Assembly: GCA_040772005.1 (NCBI GenBank)
Contig: JAXGYZ010000002.1
Span: 496,001 to 560,000 of the forward strand
Reading direction: 5' to 3'
Length of the DNA stretch: 64,000 nucleotides
Origin: MWBF01 sp040772005
GTDB taxonomy: Bacteria; Chloroflexota; Anaerolineae; CG2-30-64-16
Numbering within the stretch: position 1 is the stretch's first letter; the number at the start of each line of letters is the position of its first letter. This document shows, piece after piece, positions 63,082 to 64,000 of the stretch. The notes under the pieces are model-generated. The model did not search any database. It saw only the letters and a program-made list of their open reading frames with translations, and was not told the DNA's origin. The translations under genes were made by a program, and so were the position numbers.

Positions 63082-64000
63082 ATGCAATCTGTAAAGTTAC
63101 CCCGGAATCTGCGCAAGCTCATGGCCGTTGCCGGCCTGGCGCTTGTGCTGCTGCTGGCGCTGACCGGTATGGCCTTTGCCGCACCGGAAGCGCCCTATCA
63201 CAGCGTCGCCCAGGTCGCGCTGATCGACCGGGCCGCGGCCCCCAGCGCGCCGATGGGCAAGTCGACCATCGGCGACTACGTCTGGCACGACGCCAATGCC
63301 GACGGCAACCAGGATCTGGGCGAAGTCGGCATCGACGGCGTCATCGTCAACCTGTACCTGGACAGCAACTTCAACGGCGTAATCGACCCGGGCGAATACG
63401 TTTCGTCCATGCCCACCGGCGACGATCCGGATACACCCGGCACGCAGCAGGGCTGGTACGCGTTCGACGTCACCGCGGCGGGCAACCAGTACATCGTCGA
63501 GATCGATCCGGCCAACTTCGCCCCCGGCGGCGCGCTGGACAACTACGTCCTGACGAGCACGGTGAGCTACCCGCACGCGTGGGTGGTGCCGCTGCCCGGC
63601 CTGATCGAGACCTATCTCGATGCGGACTTCGGCTACGCGCTGACCGGCGTGGAAGTGACCAAGGACCCGCCGACGCAGACCCTGCTGGCGGGCAGCACGG
63701 CCACCTTCACGGTCATCGTGCGGAACACCGGCGAAGTCTACCTGTCGAACATCGTGCTTGCGGACATCGTCCCGGGTGCGGTCTGCGTGCCTGCGGTCAT
63801 CCCCGGCCCGCTCGCGCCCGGCGCGACGGCCAGTGCGGTTTGCACCGTAACGAACGTGCAGGCACCATTGATCAACTACGTGGACGCGACCGGCACCTCG
63901 ACCGATTCGGGCGGCACGGAGCTCCCCGGCGACACCACCCAGACGGACACCAGCAACCCGGCTGAAGTCCTGTTGGCTGCGCCGGCCATCGACGTGGAGA
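63082..64000 (+). CDS. SdrD-B/DUF11 surface protein, 5' part (runs off the window)
   Basis: 306 codons to the window edge without a stop. GGAGGAG precedes the ATG. Signal peptide (KLMAVAGLALVLLLALTGMAFAAP) is followed by an SdrD-B domain (TIGDYVWHDANADGNQDLGEVG...FGYALTG) and a DUF11 domain (VEVTKDPPTQTLLAGSTATFTVIVRNTGEVYLSNIVL). It lies 217 bp after the giant gene, with the same domain vocabulary, so the two form a surface-protein locus. Confidence 0.88.
   Translation, partial: MQSVKLPRNLRKLMAVAGLALVLLLALTGMAFAAPEAPYHSVAQVALIDRAAAPSAPMGKSTIGDYVWHDANADGNQDLGEVGIDGVIVNLYLDSNFNGVIDPGEYVSSMPTGDDPDTPGTQQGWYAFDVTAAGNQYIVEIDPANFAPGGALDNYVLTSTVSYPHAWVVPLPGLIETYLDADFGYALTGVEVTKDPPTQTLLAGSTATFTVIVRNTGEVYLSNIVLADIVPGAVCVPAVIPGPLAPGATASAVCTVTNVQAPLINYVDATGTSTDSGGTELPGDTTQTDTSNPAEVLLAAPAIDVE

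Overview
The window comes from a high-GC bacterial chromosome, most probably Chloroflexota (Anaerolineae/Caldilineae-like). This is inferred from gene content: an hrcA-grpE-dnaK operon under a perfect CIRCE, a dnaG-rpoD pair, a DUF2089/DUF4097/YvlD operon, a K+-independent membrane pyrophosphatase, multi-GAF kinases, large secreted Thr/Pro-linked and SdrD/DUF11 proteins, and a secreted protein ending in a YLPL-type tail. No marker for exact placement was recognised; the only RNA gene seen is tRNA-Asn.

Layout. 0-4.2 kb (minus): three-GAF histidine kinase, receiver protein and SDR threonine dehydrogenase; the last two are coupled by an ATGA overlap. 4.4-8.3 kb: hppA with a long leader, a 170-bp MITE-like element, and a ROK glucokinase. 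8.4-12 kb (minus): DUF2089 - DUF4097 - tandem GNAT - SHOCT-like - YvlD-like genes; three of the products share a short helical SHOCT-like hairpin. 12.2-17 kb: Eis-like acetyltransferase and the CIRCE-controlled heat-shock operon. 17.2-23 kb: exopolysaccharide initiation (sugar-phosphate transferase, GT2) facing away from a three-module secreted protein, with a CelD/BcsL acetyltransferase. 23-26.4 kb: rsmD, menA, and a pyrK / DHOD-like pair. 26.4-30.5 kb: an 80-bp tandem repeat array, dnaG, rpoD, tRNA-Asn. 30.5-34 kb: a peroxidase-family remnant, an OpgC-like acyltransferase, a fasciclin protein. 34-45 kb: a TetR regulator with a visible operator and a deoxy-sugar glycan cluster (GH78, GH29, GH106-like, none with an obvious signal peptide) enclosing two FAD reductases. 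45-64 kb: lipoprotein, metzincin-like secreted protein, hybrid-sensor kinase, response regulator, degenerate receiver, then a roughly 3,100-residue SdrD-B/DUF11 surface protein broken by a cluster of frameshifts, and the start of another such protein running off the window.

The second theme is dispersed palindromic DNA. At least six families recur: the 170-bp element with flanking direct repeats (7.1, 37.4 and, diverged, 45.3 kb); a CTTCGACT...GCTCAGGATGC palindrome, one copy of which sits in frame inside a GT2 gene; a GTCCGCAT...ATGCGGAC palindrome that supplies the tail of RsmD; GGGTTGGCAACCC units in an 80-bp tandem array; short-period mirror arrays in convergent gaps; and long terminator-like hairpins.

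All product names rest on motif recognition by eye. Promoters are consensus matches only.
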